Shown here: one piece after another, positions 37,441 through 49,657 of the stretch
Numbering within the stretch: position 1 is the first letter of the stretch
Layout of the letters: every line of letters starts with the position of its first letter
DNA from: Hippasteria phrygiana
Lineage: Eukaryota; Echinodermata; Asteroidea; Valvatida; Goniasteridae
Direction: 5' to 3'
Length of the DNA stretch: 64,000 nucleotides
Assembly: GCA_037893225.1 (NCBI GenBank)
Contig: JAZGUH010000615.1
Coordinates: forward strand, 186,001 to 250,000
The notes under the pieces: model-generated
Told to the model about the DNA's origin: nothing
What the model saw: the letters and a program-made list of their open reading frames with translations, nothing else
Databases searched by the model: none
Program-made: the position numbers and the translations under genes

Positions 37441-38690
37441 CTATTTACGGCGAACTTTTCAACACTCCAGTAGTAAAAAACCCGCGAAAAAAACCTTTTG
37501 TGGAATAAACAAGGGGAAATTCCCATCCGGCGCCAAAGTATTGTGGCAACCAAGTTTAAACTCCGTAGATCAGCAAAAATGGCAGAAATATCACTGATGG
37601 GTGGCTTTACGTAGCTCCGATTTAAATGGACTTTCACATGGACTGGCCAACTTCGGTGAAGGTCCAGCTATGTTCGTCTGTCATCGACCCATGTAGGCCT
37701 TGGACATGACTAGATCCACGGTGCAGTGACCGCTTAATGGCAATCTGTCGACACCAAATTGTTCGTGTCGCGGTGAGTTATCACCGATGCGCATTTTATT
37801 TTGGCATTTCGACCCACCAAACGGAACATCACTCAGTTTAAATCACCATCCTTAGCTAAGTGAGATGGTGAAATGCACGATTGTACCGTCGTAGCTGTAT
37901 TTAAAGACAATGATTTTAATAAAACTTGTTTTTGAAAATTCCTTTAAATACAAATTTAAATAAATTTAAAAAACGCGACCCGACTTTTGTGACTTTTAGG
38001 GCCGGTCGCGGAGCGGAGGGCAACACAACATTTTTAAAAACCTAATCTGCATGCTTTTGCTCAGCTAATCCTTTCAGAGCTGAGCAAAATTGCGTGCATG
38101 AAATTGGCCCAGGGCTTTTCTAATTCTTAAGGCAAACGGCCGGACCGTGCCCCGTTCGGAACAGTGCCGGCGCAGCCCGTGTCGCACCGCGTCACGTTTC
38201 GGCAGAAACAAACCATTCACGGTCCCGGGGAATTTGTCACTGTATGCCATCCCTTGCTTTTGCGGGTAGGATTAAGCCAAACCCTTGCGAAATGTGTGGC
38301 ACTAAGTCTGACCTCTACCCACGCTTGGATGTCACTGACCGCATAATTGGAATTTAACCTGAATTACGGATGGATGAATATTGGAATTCTATAGTCCAAA
38401 ACTGGAATCTTGCCTTCCTTGAAAAAGCTGTCATCTGTACTATTGAACTTTTTCAGTTATTCCTAAGCATATAATGCATGTGGGATGCATTACCAACATA
38501 CGTAAAACCGTTTGAAACTAAACGTTATCAAACTTAATGTCCTTCGCAGAAAGTCTCTTTACTTAGAATACAAATCATAATGTTTCTGCTCCGTTAAAAC
38601 ACTCATAGAAAATCATGTAATAGACGTACGTAGAAGTAATTTTAGAAATGCATGTTATATAGCTATAGGCTCGTATTCCGGGGAAGAGGT
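37441..38690. other. Non-coding spacer
   Basis: Contains a GCTCAGCTAATC / GAGCTGAGCAAA foldback at about 38050-38095 and the block CATGAAATTGGCCC (38098), the end of the GCTAAGCA-type repeat. No gene recognised. Confidence 0.4.
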
Positions 38691-38701
38691 TGCAAAGGGC
38701 C

Positions 38702-38709
38702 TATATAAA
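38702..38709 (+). promoter_or_regulatory. TATA box
   Basis: TATATAAA within CTATATAAAAGC, in a region of low AT content for the window, about 60 bases before an ATG. Initiation would be expected about 30 bases downstream, near 38732. Function is inferred. Confidence 0.4.
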
Positions 38710-38763
38710 AGCTATGTCGGTCACTCTAGCGCTCGTTATTTCAAATACAAATACACGTCTTCG

Positions 38764-39210
38764 ATGTTTTTGTCCATGAAAAGCGATAAAATATTCGGAT
38801 TAGTACCGGGGGGAAACGGGCAGTTAACATTGAACTGTGATACGGTGGTGAGACCAACTAACTATAGTCTACCCATCAATTCTATCATCTCCGTCTTCGG
38901 CCGTAAGGTTCATCGGTCCGGCTCTTTTGGGCAACAAACACGCCGACAATGTCCCGCTATAAGGGGATTTTTTTGTTATCTTTACCGCGCCCTCGCCAGT
39001 CCCGACCCCGGGTCAAGTTGCCTAAGCCACGGGTCGCCCTCCGCCCCTGGCCTCGCTAGACCACCGAAGAACAACATTTTCATAGGGCCGCCGACAGCAC
39101 GGACCCCACGATGCGGGCGAGCGAGTGAGACGCGGTGCATGCTAGGCCCGGTTCTCGTATACGTTGATGATCGGTTCGTACAACTTACAAGGCTATTAGG
39201 ACAAACATAA
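38764..39210 (+). CDS. Candidate ORF or first exon, unknown product
   Basis: An ATG 55 bases after the TATA box opens a 148-codon frame, beginning MFLSMKSDKIFGLVPGG. A plausible donor (ACGGTG|GTGAGA) occurs after residue 28, so only the first part may be coding. The 3' half is GC-rich with no recognised domain. No signal peptide or motif stands out. Coding status is uncertain. Confidence 0.25.
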   Translation: MFLSMKSDKIFGLVPGGNGQLTLNCDTVVRPTNYSLPINSIISVFGRKVHRSGSFGQQTRRQCPAIRGFFCYLYRALASPDPGSSCLSHGSPSAPGLARPPKNNIFIGPPTARTPRCGRASETRCMLGPVLVYVDDRFVQLTRLLGQT

Positions 39211-41085
39211 AGTCTTAAGATTTTCTGTTAGCAAATTCTTCAGTTTCGTAGTCCAGTGGTTGCAAATCAATTGAAAGTACAATTCATCATTTATTTGATA
39301 AATTTCGATAAATAATGATTTTTCATTTATAAATATTGACTAGCCACACAGGATAACTAAGTCACACGTTACATTCTGCTGGCTGACACCCAAAATGTAT
39401 TAATAATTATTTTCATTCAAATAGAAAAGCAGTACAATTAATTCAGCCTCATGAAGAAAAAGGTCTTTTCAGTAATATATTTTAGTTTAAGTTTCAGTTT
39501 CTAGGAATTGTTAGGAAATGTTAGCACAAGCAGTCAAACTTGCAGGGAAGACTTCATTTTCATATCATGAAAATTTACATGGGTGAGATTTCGTTTCATC
39601 TGTGAGAAATTATTGAGCGCCCAACATTATTGACCGACCGATCGACCAAGCAAGTCAAAGGGAAAGTGAAATGAGATCTAAAAAGTCGAATGCGCCCTCA
39701 ACGTTGGGAATTAATTCATCAAAAAGACACCATAATCTCCCAATGATATGGGCATAAAGTGGCCCGTCAAGTTCAATAATCTAGACACATCTAGGCTACA
39801 ACATAATCACAAAATAAGTGCTAACATTACATTGGAACTCAGAGGTCAGTGACCGCAGTACAGTCGACCTATAGACTTGCCTATAGGTCGACTGATCCAA
39901 GCTCATCTTTCAACAAACCGCGGATCACAAATCTCAATAATAGCATTATAAAATCATTTCCCCATTAAATAATTAAAAACATATATGTATTAAACAAATT
40001 AATCGAATGGTTTAACGTACAGAGGCAAAGACGATTCAGATTTGACACTTGGCCTATCTTTTAGACTAAAAGAGTATGAATCGAGTATTTAGTTTCACAT
40101 TTCCCGGCTCAGTATAAGTTGCACTGCAATCTCTTACTATAACATATTTCACATGCGATCAGGAATTAGATTAAACGGCCACTTAAAGCTGCAAGTTTCC
40201 AAACAGAATATGCAAATAAACTCTGGGATGGATAGGGTGGGGATGCAATGAAGCACCTTAAAAAAAGAAAATAGCGATATGAGCCTTCTAAATGTTTCCG
40301 TTTTCCGTGCTGTGGATGAATATTCGAAGATTTTAAAAACTAGTTCTATTTTAAAATCACTGAAGATTTATGACAACTGATTACGCCGCATTCTTAAAAA
40401 AATATCTCGGGTTTCTAAAAAATATGACGAAACCGACGCTGCAAGAACTGCTTCACAACTAGTCTATATTCAACCTTACAACGCTGTTCATCTTTAACTA
40501 CCAATTTTCGTCTTTGCCATTATCTGCGATATAACCCTAATTCGGCCCCAAATCTAACATGCGCGCAAAACCATGAGTAACTTCCAACATAAAACGATTT
40601 GATGAAGAACGACGGTTTAAAGTGACTGGTTGCTGTGCTGCCGACCGGACTTTTAATAAATAAACCTCCCAAATTGTTTCAACTCATGACTTGGGAGTGA
40701 AAAGTGGGATGAAAAGCACAGCAGACTGGATCAAGTCTACCAGCTAGCCAGACGTTGCCCGCAGTAAAAACTAGACAATCACACGATGCATTTTTTTCCA
40801 TTAGTGGTGGCGATTCATTAACAATGAGAATTTGGAAACGATTTTTGCTGTCATTCAAGACTTGAGCGGTTTGTGAAATCTGAATACTTGTCTGGGTTTG
40901 TGCGGGATGGTTTGAGGTATGAGTGACATGTGTTATCGACCTTTGAAGGCGCAAGGTAAAGAAAAATTAAACAATAAAAGCTGTTGAATTGACGAATTAC
41001 AAATATTATGAACTGAGATCCGATTCGTGTTACTTTGATAAAATCGCATCTATCGTCATAAATGGAATAATCCATTTATGACATC
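39211..41085. other. Non-coding spacer, AT-rich
   Basis: Nothing recognised apart from the palindrome at 39861. The block at about 40555-40575 (ACATGCGCGCAAAACCATGAG) resembles 33012-33035, probably an old repeat. Confidence 0.4.
39861..39894. repeat. 34-bp hairpin palindrome
   Basis: CAGTCGACCTATAG, a 6-base loop and the exact reverse complement. Confidence 0.95.
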
Positions 41086-41088
41086 ACG

Positions 41089-41116
41089 GTCGTCGTCGTC
41101 GTCGTCGTCATCGTCA
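41089..41116 (+). repeat. (GTC)n microsatellite
   Basis: About eight GTC units, then CATCGTC. Confidence 0.9.
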
Positions 41117-41254
41117 TGCCATGGAGGAATTTCTCCATGGTCATCCACAGCAGCAGAAGCACACAGTTGGAAACGTTAAGTTACCGATTCTTCTCAGAAC
41201 AAACATAAACAATAAATGTGCACATGCTGTTACCACGAAGCTTCACCTTGGCTA

Positions 41255-41256
<2 letters not shown>

Positions 41257-41302
<46 letters not shown>
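41257..41302 (+). repeat. (AGC)n microsatellite, about 15 units
   Basis: Uninterrupted AGC run. A frame through it would read poly-Ser, but there is no evidence of translation. Confidence 0.95.
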
Positions 41303-41303
<1 letters not shown>

Positions 41304-41944
41304 AATTCTACCTCGAAAGTGTAGCTTCTACCCCTTTATTATGCAAATAAGACAACGAATACATACGTACGCGTCCAATAATTTTTTAAAGTTTAGCCCA
41401 TCAGAAATTAAAGTGTCCTCGCCTGCGCCCAGACGTCGACGTCTTCATGTAACTAGACATGACTATAAGCAAGGTTGCAGATTATAGTATTACACATTCT
41501 GTTTTTTAAATACATGTAGCCTACAGTGTCCGATTAGTGAGGAGCCACTGAGAGCGTTTTCCGTCTGAGCCAAACGGCCAATTTACTGTAAAGGGCGCCC
41601 GCTAAGGGCCCTAACGGCCGTCTAAGTACCCTGGCCATTGATTTGCGTGGACCATCATAATTTTGTGTGTATCATCATAATTGTCGTCGTAATTGGCGTG
41701 GCGTGTATCACAGTATGCGGCCGCCAGGCTGTCTGGCCTGCTGGTCGACTGGGCAGTGGTGGGCCGGCTGAGTTGTTTCACAGTCGGACGACCCGACCCA
41801 GTACAGGGGTAATTTTCATATAGAGTTGCTAAAAAACCAAGAATGCTTAGTATAATCATAGTATAATACGTCTTCCTTGGTAAAAACTGGATAACCAATC
41901 AAAATAATGTTCATGCGATATATTGCTTGTGACTGGAATTCAGG

Positions 41945-42062
41945 TTTTGTTATTGTTGTTGTTGATGTTCTTGTTGTTTTTGTTGTTTTTGGGGGGTGGT
42001 TTGTTGTTTTTTGCCTTATTGTTGTTTTTTGTGTTTTGGGGTGTTTTTGTTTTGTTTTTGCT
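41945..42062 (+). repeat. TTG/TTTTG-rich low-complexity tract
   Basis: T and G only over long stretches, with GTTGTT and TTTTTG units. The piece of GCTAAGCA-type repeat follows at 42060-42185. Confidence 0.85.
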
Positions 42063-42654
42063 TAGCATTAAAAAAGCACATTGGTTTTTTAGTAGGTAAG
42101 TTGGTTTTACGAAGTCAGACTTTTTTATACTAAGCAAATTGTGCTGCTTAATTAATTACACTTCCATGAAATTGGCCCCAGCTTATGGGACTAAATGCAC
42201 AGCCACAAATCTGGAGGTTTGGGTACATCTTCACCGCTAGAGGGCCAAGACACACTGGGACATTTCCCCGGCTTCTAAAGCTACACGGCTAGTGAATGTA
42301 CTTTTTTGTTCTTCATAAAACAGACGTATATTTGACCTTTGAAGTTTGGCAGACGACACATTTATAGTAATGAAAAAAAGACAATAGCCACAAAAAGAAG
42401 CCTCTCCCATGAAAACTATTGAAAACAGTTAAGTTTCTCTATCTGTAACACCGGTTGTTCATGTTTCAATTTGTATAGTTTACCTCCTGGAGACTATAGT
42501 CACACACCTGGGACAACATTAAGACACCGTGTTTCCCTCAACAGTTGTCTGGTAATGTTCTAAAATATACAGGAAGATGTTGAACATGATGCGCTTTCGT
42601 TGCAAACATGCGGAAACTAATATCCACAGACATTCACACACACACACACACACA

Positions 42655-42845
42655 CGCAGTCATGTAAACGGGTGCAATCGTGGACCTCCCATTGTTCCTC
42701 TTTTGTTTATACTCTAACTTTTTCGGAAGACCTCCCATTGGTTTTGTACACGATTTTCAATCGTGGACGTTCGGTCAAACGTGGACCCCTTTGTCTACGC
42801 CCGAATTCTTTTGTCCTAGGTCCACGATTGCCGGCATATACAAAC
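42655..42845 (-). repeat. Dispersed repeat F, copy 2 (inverted)
   Basis: Reverse-complement copy of 31735-31925 with only scattered base changes. Confidence 0.8.
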
Positions 42846-42954
42846 TCACACACAAACAGAAAAAAGGTGACTATTGGGCAATCCAATTCTCAACTGACGA
42901 TGTGCCTGTATACTCTATCTTAAAGATTCTGAATGGTTTATGCCAGCATTTGTT

Positions 42955-43215
42955 TTGGTCCAACGTCTGATGTCAGCACTCAGATTAGTCCAACTTTTGA
43001 TCTCAGCACTCTGATTGGTCAAACTCTAACATTAGCACCAACTTTTGACGTTAGAACTCTGGTCCAACTTCGGGTACTTCAGTCCTCTGCTCGATCCGAA
43101 TGACGATACAAGAACGTTATTAACTCTGATTGGTTCAGCTGATGGTATCGACACTCTGATTGGCCTGATCCAACTGCTGACGTCAGTACTCTAACTGACT
43201 CGATGATAGATCCAT
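42955..43215 (+). repeat. Degenerate tandem array with ATTGG units
   Basis: CTCTGATTGGTC-type blocks recur at about 43009, 43125 and 43151, with diverged ones near 42978, 43045 and 43186, often followed by TCCAAC and preceded by TGACGTCAG or TGATGTCAG. ATTGG is the reverse of the CCAAT box. Confidence 0.55.
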
Positions 43216-45313
43216 TTGCTCTGTCAGCCTTCAGTCAGCCTTCATTATATACCTACAGAGGGACGCATATGTTGATTCCGATGCTGTGCCTATCAAGACT
43301 CTGAAATTATCCCTGCTGCTGATCTTGTTATGATCATCATGAATTAGGTTAAAAATACTTCGCAAGAATCAAAATTACCGACCAACTTACTAATTCCAGG
43401 AACGCAAATCAGTGCCAAATATACACTGCGATCAAGTAGGTCTGACAACCCACTCCATATAGTGCCCCGGTAGGCATCGAACCGGGGTCAACAGAGTTGG
43501 AAGGCGAGGAAAGTACAGTGAGCAAACCTGACCACCCTTAATGTTGATGCACTAATTAGGTTACCCAAGATAAACAATAAAACACATTAAAACATAAATA
43601 AATCTACCATTGATGGAAGCAACAGGGGACGTGGCGATACATGTATATGGTCATTCTATGGTAGAAATACTTCTCGACTGTCTCACGATGTAGTCAACGA
43701 TGTGGACCGCGATCGATGTTTCGACGACACACAACTAATCTTCATCAGGAGATGGTCACCTATAGTCAGCTCAGACTTTAAACATATATACTAACAATAC
43801 CATACAATGAGTATTAAGTTTTGGTTTAAGAAACCCACGTCTTAATCTTATCATATGTAAAACACAATACACTTACATTCATGGTGTTAAAGTAAACCTA
43901 CTGTAGAGATCGAGTTCTTGGATAATCTAGTTTAGCTACCGGCACCGAACACGGAAAGCACTGGCATACACGGAATGCTCAACCTGTGAAAGGTTTTTGT
44001 TTCCTTAAGGTGCTTTCCGCTTTGGTTGAGAATAGCACACTGACATTTAGTATAAAAATATAAATAATGGCTTCATGCGACGTGAAGTTGGCCCAAAGCA
44101 AGCCCCTGAAAATAATGTAGGCTAGACCTATAGGGTTTAATGACCGCAAACTGCAACATTTAAAATCGATAAGCTGGCGATCCCTGCACACATGTTAAGC
44201 TCATGGCTGTCTTCCGCTGATAGCAATGCCGAAATTGAGCAATGATCAGCAATGTCGTCACTGGACGACAAAACAAGCCGTGACGGTGAAGGGGGAGCTG
44301 CACGCATAGGGCAACTTAAATCGACTTAAATCAACTTTAATCGACATGATACCCTGATCGATTTCAAAATGGAAACAAGGAGAGGCAACCTACCCACCAA
44401 TAACCTCGCGTGCAAGTAAAACTCCTTCCCAGCGCAATGCTACCCAAAACCACTGCAGCCAGTTCTATGACCCAGAAAAAGAATTGAAGGCGAGCTATTT
44501 CCCCTGCCCATAAATATTACATGGAAACATTTCGATGCGCAGGCTGTAAGATAAGCAAGCTGCTAAAACCGTCAATCAGTGGGCGAGAAATTACCATATA
44601 GAATTCTTGATTTGTTTTACAGGCGGACTAAATATCTCGCTGGGGTTACATGTATGCGGAGTTCTCACGCACACACTTCGATGGGAAATCTTTCTGGGTT
44701 GCACGAAATTTTGACAGATATTAAAACCGGCGTAAACAGTCATTCATCATGGATACGTGAGGACAGATAGAGATTTGGTGTACAGTCTCAGGTATACCGT
44801 ATATACATTCGGATGGGCTACATCAACGATTTAAAGTATTTAAGAGCACATTTTAATTTGTTGGTAACATTAATTTATGTCTGACAGGCCAAAGATATGT
44901 GGATGTTTTGAGCTTAACCGGACATGTCTCAAACTTTTTTGGGCGGGGGACTGCATTTTGGGGCTTAGGTTTAACCGAGATAAAATCTGTAATTAAAGTA
45001 CCATAGTGACATGAACCTTTTCGTTAGGCAAATTAGAATATTATCTTTCTCTTTTAAAACGCCCTCCCTTAAAAAAATGCTTCGTTTAGTTGCGGTCATT
45101 TTATTCTTTGTTAATCATATTTTTTTCTGACATACAATGCTTGTTGTCGGGGGGAAAACAATGACAGTACACAAACCCAAAATTATCTCAGGATATTTGA
45201 CAGTGATTTCTGGTAGGAACAAAAATGGAAAAATTTATAATTTGCGTTTAATTCATTCTCCTATGCGCCAGGTGACTTCTCGACGACGCTGGCGCTATCG
45301 CGCAGAGCCCATA
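43216..45313. other. Non-coding spacer with a tRNA-like fragment
   Basis: At about 43466-43530 the minus strand contains GGTTCGATGCC, a B-box-like word, in a GC-rich patch (another SINE type or a tRNA relic). No A box was fixed. Otherwise nothing recognised. Confidence 0.35.
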
Positions 45314-45809
45314 GTTCGATCAAAGACCAATGGTTAACTAGTGGTTGGTTGGTTGGTGACGTACGTAGCGCATGAGCACTGAAGTTGAAGTGCGAACGAC
45401 TTATAGTCGAACTATTGTCTTGTCAACGCGACCATGAAAAAAATGGCGCTGGCCAGTTTGTTTACGTTTTAAGACAAGTTTATAGATGAAAGCGAGACGG
45501 ACGATATTTGCTCAGTATATCAACAATTTCACAAGTGGTAACGTGTGCATTATTTCGACATGTTCAAAGAAAGACAAAGTAACAAAAAAGATCGTTCACT
45601 GCAGCTGAATATTTACGTTTCTTCGCCATTTTTCTGATAACTGGTCCTCTCTGCACTGTGCTATTAAAACGGCTATTGGTAACCAGCGATGCGACAAACC
45701 TCGATAGGCTGGTCGCGCATCGTCGACCAGACTAGTCCAACTATTGTCGACTAGCGTGCGTTCGATCAGAGTTAGTCGAACTATGGTTAACTATAGTCCT
45801 TGATCAAAC
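45314..45809. mobile_element. Possible MITE with GATCAA ends
   Basis: The left part (GTTCGATCAAAGACCAATGGTTAACTAG, shortened here to its key words GATCAA and GGTTAAC) faces an inverted right part with GGTTAACTATAGTCCTTGATCAA. GTCGAACTATT words recur near 45410 and 45770. Boundaries are approximate. Confidence 0.45.
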
Positions 45810-46259
45810 TTGCTCAAGGGTCCCAGGAAGTGCGCCCTCTGTTGTTTCATATATAAATGAAGGTGTGTCTCGCGTATCTTGGAGGTGTCTTTTAGTTGCA
45901 CCGAGGTATCTAATAATTGGACTGTGACACACGACACTCCATTCCCGCGGAATCTTATTCCCTTTTATTAGATTGCTAAGCCACATCCCTATCCGTGAAC
46001 GTAGTTTGACGCACTCGATTGCACACGGTAATTATAGACATCTCATCTGCCCCGAGGTCAATATGCTTTGCAATCAAGAAAATGTAATTGGATGCGGAAA
46101 TGATGTTTTGCTTACATGTTCTCGTCAGGCTCGAAGATTTGAAATTACGCACTGCCACTGGCGTCAGAATATCTGCCAATGAGCATCCTTCTCAAGGACC
46201 AATAAGTCTAATTACAAGTATTACAATCGAAGTCTGAGATGGCCTAAAGAGTAATTTGT

Positions 46260-46490
46260 TTTATGGAAGTCACCCAATACAAGGCTAAAAGCCACTCTAG
46301 GTAAAGGGCTACAACAGAGGTGTTGGGGGTTGACCACATTTTAGGTTGCACAGGGTACCGGGTACAAAACTGCCAGCCCTACCACCCTTACGGTTTTCCT
46401 GGATCCATTATCTAAATAGAGGATAAATCTTCAATAGATACCAAAGAAGTTATCCCAATTTTCAGACTTATGGACCCAGACGGGGTAACT
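46260..46490 (+). repeat. Dispersed repeat E, copy 2
   Basis: Same orientation as 6828-7032. An extra piece of about 25 bp (GCACAGGGTACCGGGTACAA) is present before CTGCCAGCC. Confidence 0.7.
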
Positions 46491-48081
46491 ATATTATATT
46501 ATATTTAAAAGTGAGTGATATATTAGTTGCAACTTAAGAAAAACTTTCAAATTTGCAAATGCCTCCGTTTCCTGTGTACTATTCAACAAATCATGCATGC
46601 ATAAATAACGGTAAATTACAGCGTTGCGTACGGTCAGCATGGTCAAGCGGTACAGGTTGATCACGAGAAAAATCGTCCAAATTTATTTTTAATCTACATG
46701 ATGTTCAACTATTTTACAGAAAAATGTTTCACAAATAAACTTATGCCTGCATAAGATTGTTTTTGGACGACTCGATTAGCGACTACTCAAAATACAAATG
46801 ATTGTACCGTGTACAACTTGCACGTAAAAGAACGCGGCACTGGTTGTTTACTTATAACACTTAGCCTCGCTTTCAAACCCGGCAGTGCGCAGATCGGGGC
46901 TTTTTTCGTCAATGTGAAATTCATGTGACAACCCCAAGTTGAGAAATCACTCTCTTGATAGTGCTGGTAGTTTTAGCCAAACATGTTCGTTTGAAACCGG
47001 TAGAGGGCGTACAGTAAAAACCGGTTCCGTGACAATGCATATAATAGAGGGCGTAAAGCGTTCATGGCGGTAGAAGTTTGAAAAGTATATACTTGGCTCA
47101 CTAGTGTGTGTATTATTTCTCAGTACACAAATAAAAGGCAGTTATAGCAATCGTTAAATTTGACATCGATATAAAGCTATTTGAAAAACATTCAAAAGTT
47201 CCTCACAAATATTATTTTCTTCACCAGCAGCAGCAGAGACAACACCAGCAACAAAAAGAAAAGAAAAGAAAACAAAAAGAAACAGAGCAAAACAAAACAA
47301 AACCCCAAACCAAATTGACGTTTGTTTATTTTCGCCTTTATAGCCTTACAACACTTCTATTCAAGAATTCTTCGAGAATAGGTAAAAAGCGTACGGTTAT
47401 ACAAACAAGAACAATGAACCACAGAGGCATGCAGCTGCGTTACACAAACTTCTTTGTTAATACTGCGAAAATAGCTGCAGAAATGTAACTGCATATTTCA
47501 TAGCAATCCACGTACATGTACTTTCCTTCTTGGTTGCACGTAAATTGGCCGATTGCATACAACATAACTTTTCTCAGTGTTACGAAATTCTGTTGTCATT
47601 GTCTTCAAATTACAGGCATGAAAAGAGTCGTGGTTGCGAGAAATTCCATTTGAAAAAAGAAACGGCTGTTGTGTGGTGAAATGTTTTTACCCAAAAGACT
47701 TATTCAACGGAAATTCAGTTATCGAGATGACTTGAATTGAATTAGTATTTGCCAGAAAACGTAACGCGCAAAACGTCTTGAAATGCGCCCGATTGGGCTG
47801 TAAAAACTCCAGCCGTAAAATTATACATCAAATGCAAGTGCAACTCACCTTTTTAAAATCACTGTCGAAAATCTGTGGCTAACAGCAACCAAAGCCTTGC
47901 CAATAGCAGCCAAACACCACATACAGATAGATGCCTTATTCGAAGCAGCCTGATTTTCATATTACGAACATTTCAACTATTTGAACTTTCACTGTGGCCA
48001 CGGCTGTGTGAGAAGGTTAGGGGTATTCCCCCTTGATTCCATTTGAATATTGTACAGCTTTTTAAAAATTAAAAAGTCATA
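46491..48081. other. Non-coding spacer
   Basis: At about 46863-46930 a half copy of the MITE at 57427 is seen (CTCGCTTTCAAACCCGG, GTGCGCAGATCGG). An A-rich low-complexity tract lies at 47228-47305. No gene. Confidence 0.45.
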
Positions 48082-48824
48082 CGCCCTCTCCCAGAAAAAA
48101 GGTAATTCTGACAATAAGAGTTAATTTGACAAAGATATGCATTTTATGGCTATTAATCATGTGTTACTATAAAGTAGGAGCAAAATGCTTTCCAGAATAC
48201 CTTGATTGCATTCCTCTGGTCTTGCATCACTAAGCACCATTGTTTGAAAAATTGTATGTGAAAACCCTTTTGGGACAGTAGGGTCAAATTAGTGAAATGG
48301 AATACCCACTGCCATGCTTGGCCTGGTCACCGGAGTTGACTCCTTGTGAACACTTTTTCTTGTGGGAGTATTTGAAGATGAAAGTGTTCACCAATCCACC
48401 GCATAACATTCAAGATTTACAAGCCCGCATTCAGCATGAGGTCGAAATCTTACGTGATGATCCTGCAATGGTGAGACGAGCTGTGGCTAACATGCGCCGC
48501 CGCTGTGGACTTTGCATCGAAATAAATATCACCAATTGATAAACATCTTGTATGTATCACATGCTTTCAAACGGTTAGATTTCCCTCGGGCCATATCTGA
48601 ATGTGCTGCTCATGTCTGACCATGAACCGTCCCGAAAGGGTTTTCACATACCATTTTCCAAACAATGGTGCTCAGTGATGCATGACCGGAGGAATGCAAT
48701 CAAGGTATTACTGGAAAGCATTTTGCTTCTACTTTATGGTAACACATGATTAATAACCATAAAATGCATATCTTTGTCAAATTAACCTTTATTGTCAGAA
48801 TTACTATTTTTCTGGGACACCCTG
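48082..48824. mobile_element. Mariner/Tc1-type element, internally deleted
   Basis: Long terminal inverted repeats of about 195 bp (48082-48276 and 48629-48824) match along their whole length. The intact right end, read inward, is CAGGGTGTCCCAGAAAAATAG; the left end is mutated. TA flanks both sides (48080-48081 and 48825-48826). Between them lies only the C-terminal part of a transposase. The size is far below an autonomous copy, so this is an internal deletion derivative. Confidence 0.85.
48297..48539 (+). pseudogene. Transposase C-terminal fragment
   Basis: Eighty codons encode the end of an IS630/Tc1/mariner-type DDE transposase. The segment LAWSPELTPCEHFFLWEYLK corresponds to the conserved SPDLxPxDxxLW motif that holds the third catalytic acid (here E in PCEH). 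The next segment, with PPHNIQDLQARI and MRRRCGLCIE, matches the usual tail of such proteins. In-frame stops lie directly upstream and the first two catalytic acids and the DNA-binding domain are absent, so it cannot be a working enzyme. Confidence 0.85.
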
Positions 48825-49491
48825 TATACTAAAAATGTATGCCTGAGTGACCTGATGATTAAAATTAAAAATTTTAAGTACGAAATCTGCGTAACTATAA
48901 TTAACCTTAGATGTTCATTAAACTTAGCACAGACATAGATACTATAATGAGGTTTTTTGGTGACTAAAAGGAAAAAACGGAAAAGACATGTCCTGTTCAC
49001 AAACAGACATACCAATGTCTAGCTTACTTTTTTCGCAATTCATATCAACATAAAGATTCGCGGATTATCGGAAAAGACGAATGAAGCCGGACGACATTTT
49101 TTTAATATTTCTTATATCTTATAACTGAGAACGCTTTAAATACTTAACAGACGTAACAGATGACCGTGGACGCTTAACGAATGCTCTTAAATTTTACTGA
49201 CAAATCCTTCTTCGACATACATGTATGTTCTATCGTCATAGAGATCCGGAAGTCCATGTACACACGAACGGAGTATGCGCGTGCGTAGCTTCAGACGATG
49301 TCCACAGAGCCACGTACTTGGATCCGGAAGTTAAAGATATTGTAAACGATTGGTAATCCTCCAAATATATTTACTGACTTATTACGAAATACCTTAATAA
49401 ACTGTAAGTTAATAGTAGTCTCAATGATCATCCTGTGAAATGATGGCACCAGGTGTGCTGTCGTTGTCAAGAAAAGTGGAAATTTATATCG

Positions 49492-49527
49492 TTTTCCAAC
49501 GATCGCCGGCCGGCAATCGTTGGAAAA
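49492..49527. repeat. 36-bp near-perfect palindrome
   Basis: TTTTCCAACGATCGCCGG followed by its reverse complement with one mismatch. No loop. Confidence 0.95.
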
Positions 49528-49547
49528 CTGCCCTCTAAAACAAATGT

Positions 49548-49657
49548 AGCCTTTAGTCAAGGCGTGCGTGGCTACCTGGACGAGTGGCGCGCCCCGCTTG
49601 GACACGCTGGCATATCCGGGGCGCGTCACGCATCCAGGTAGCCACGCTACTAAGGCT
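49548..49657. repeat. GC-rich foldback, arms about 45 bp
   Basis: AGCCTTTAGT, CGTGGCTACCTGGA and GGCGCGCCCCG on the left (49548-49598) meet their inverse on the right (49616-49657), with a few gaps and a loop of about 17 bases. It lies about 220 bases past the stop codon of the OAS-like gene. Confidence 0.8.

Noticed and set aside
41218..41487. Poly-serine protein
   Set aside because: The serine run is only the AGC microsatellite; the rest shows no coding features.
41611..41898. Type II membrane protein with a hydrophobic N-terminus
   Set aside because: The frame has no ATG at its start (TTG), and no donor site was found. The hydrophobic run alone is weak.
43620..43800. Penelope- or LTR-type retroelement end (GTTTCGACGACACAC, CTTCATCAGGAG)
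   Set aside because: The words resemble tails of such elements, but no second copy, terminal repeat or reverse transcriptase is present here.
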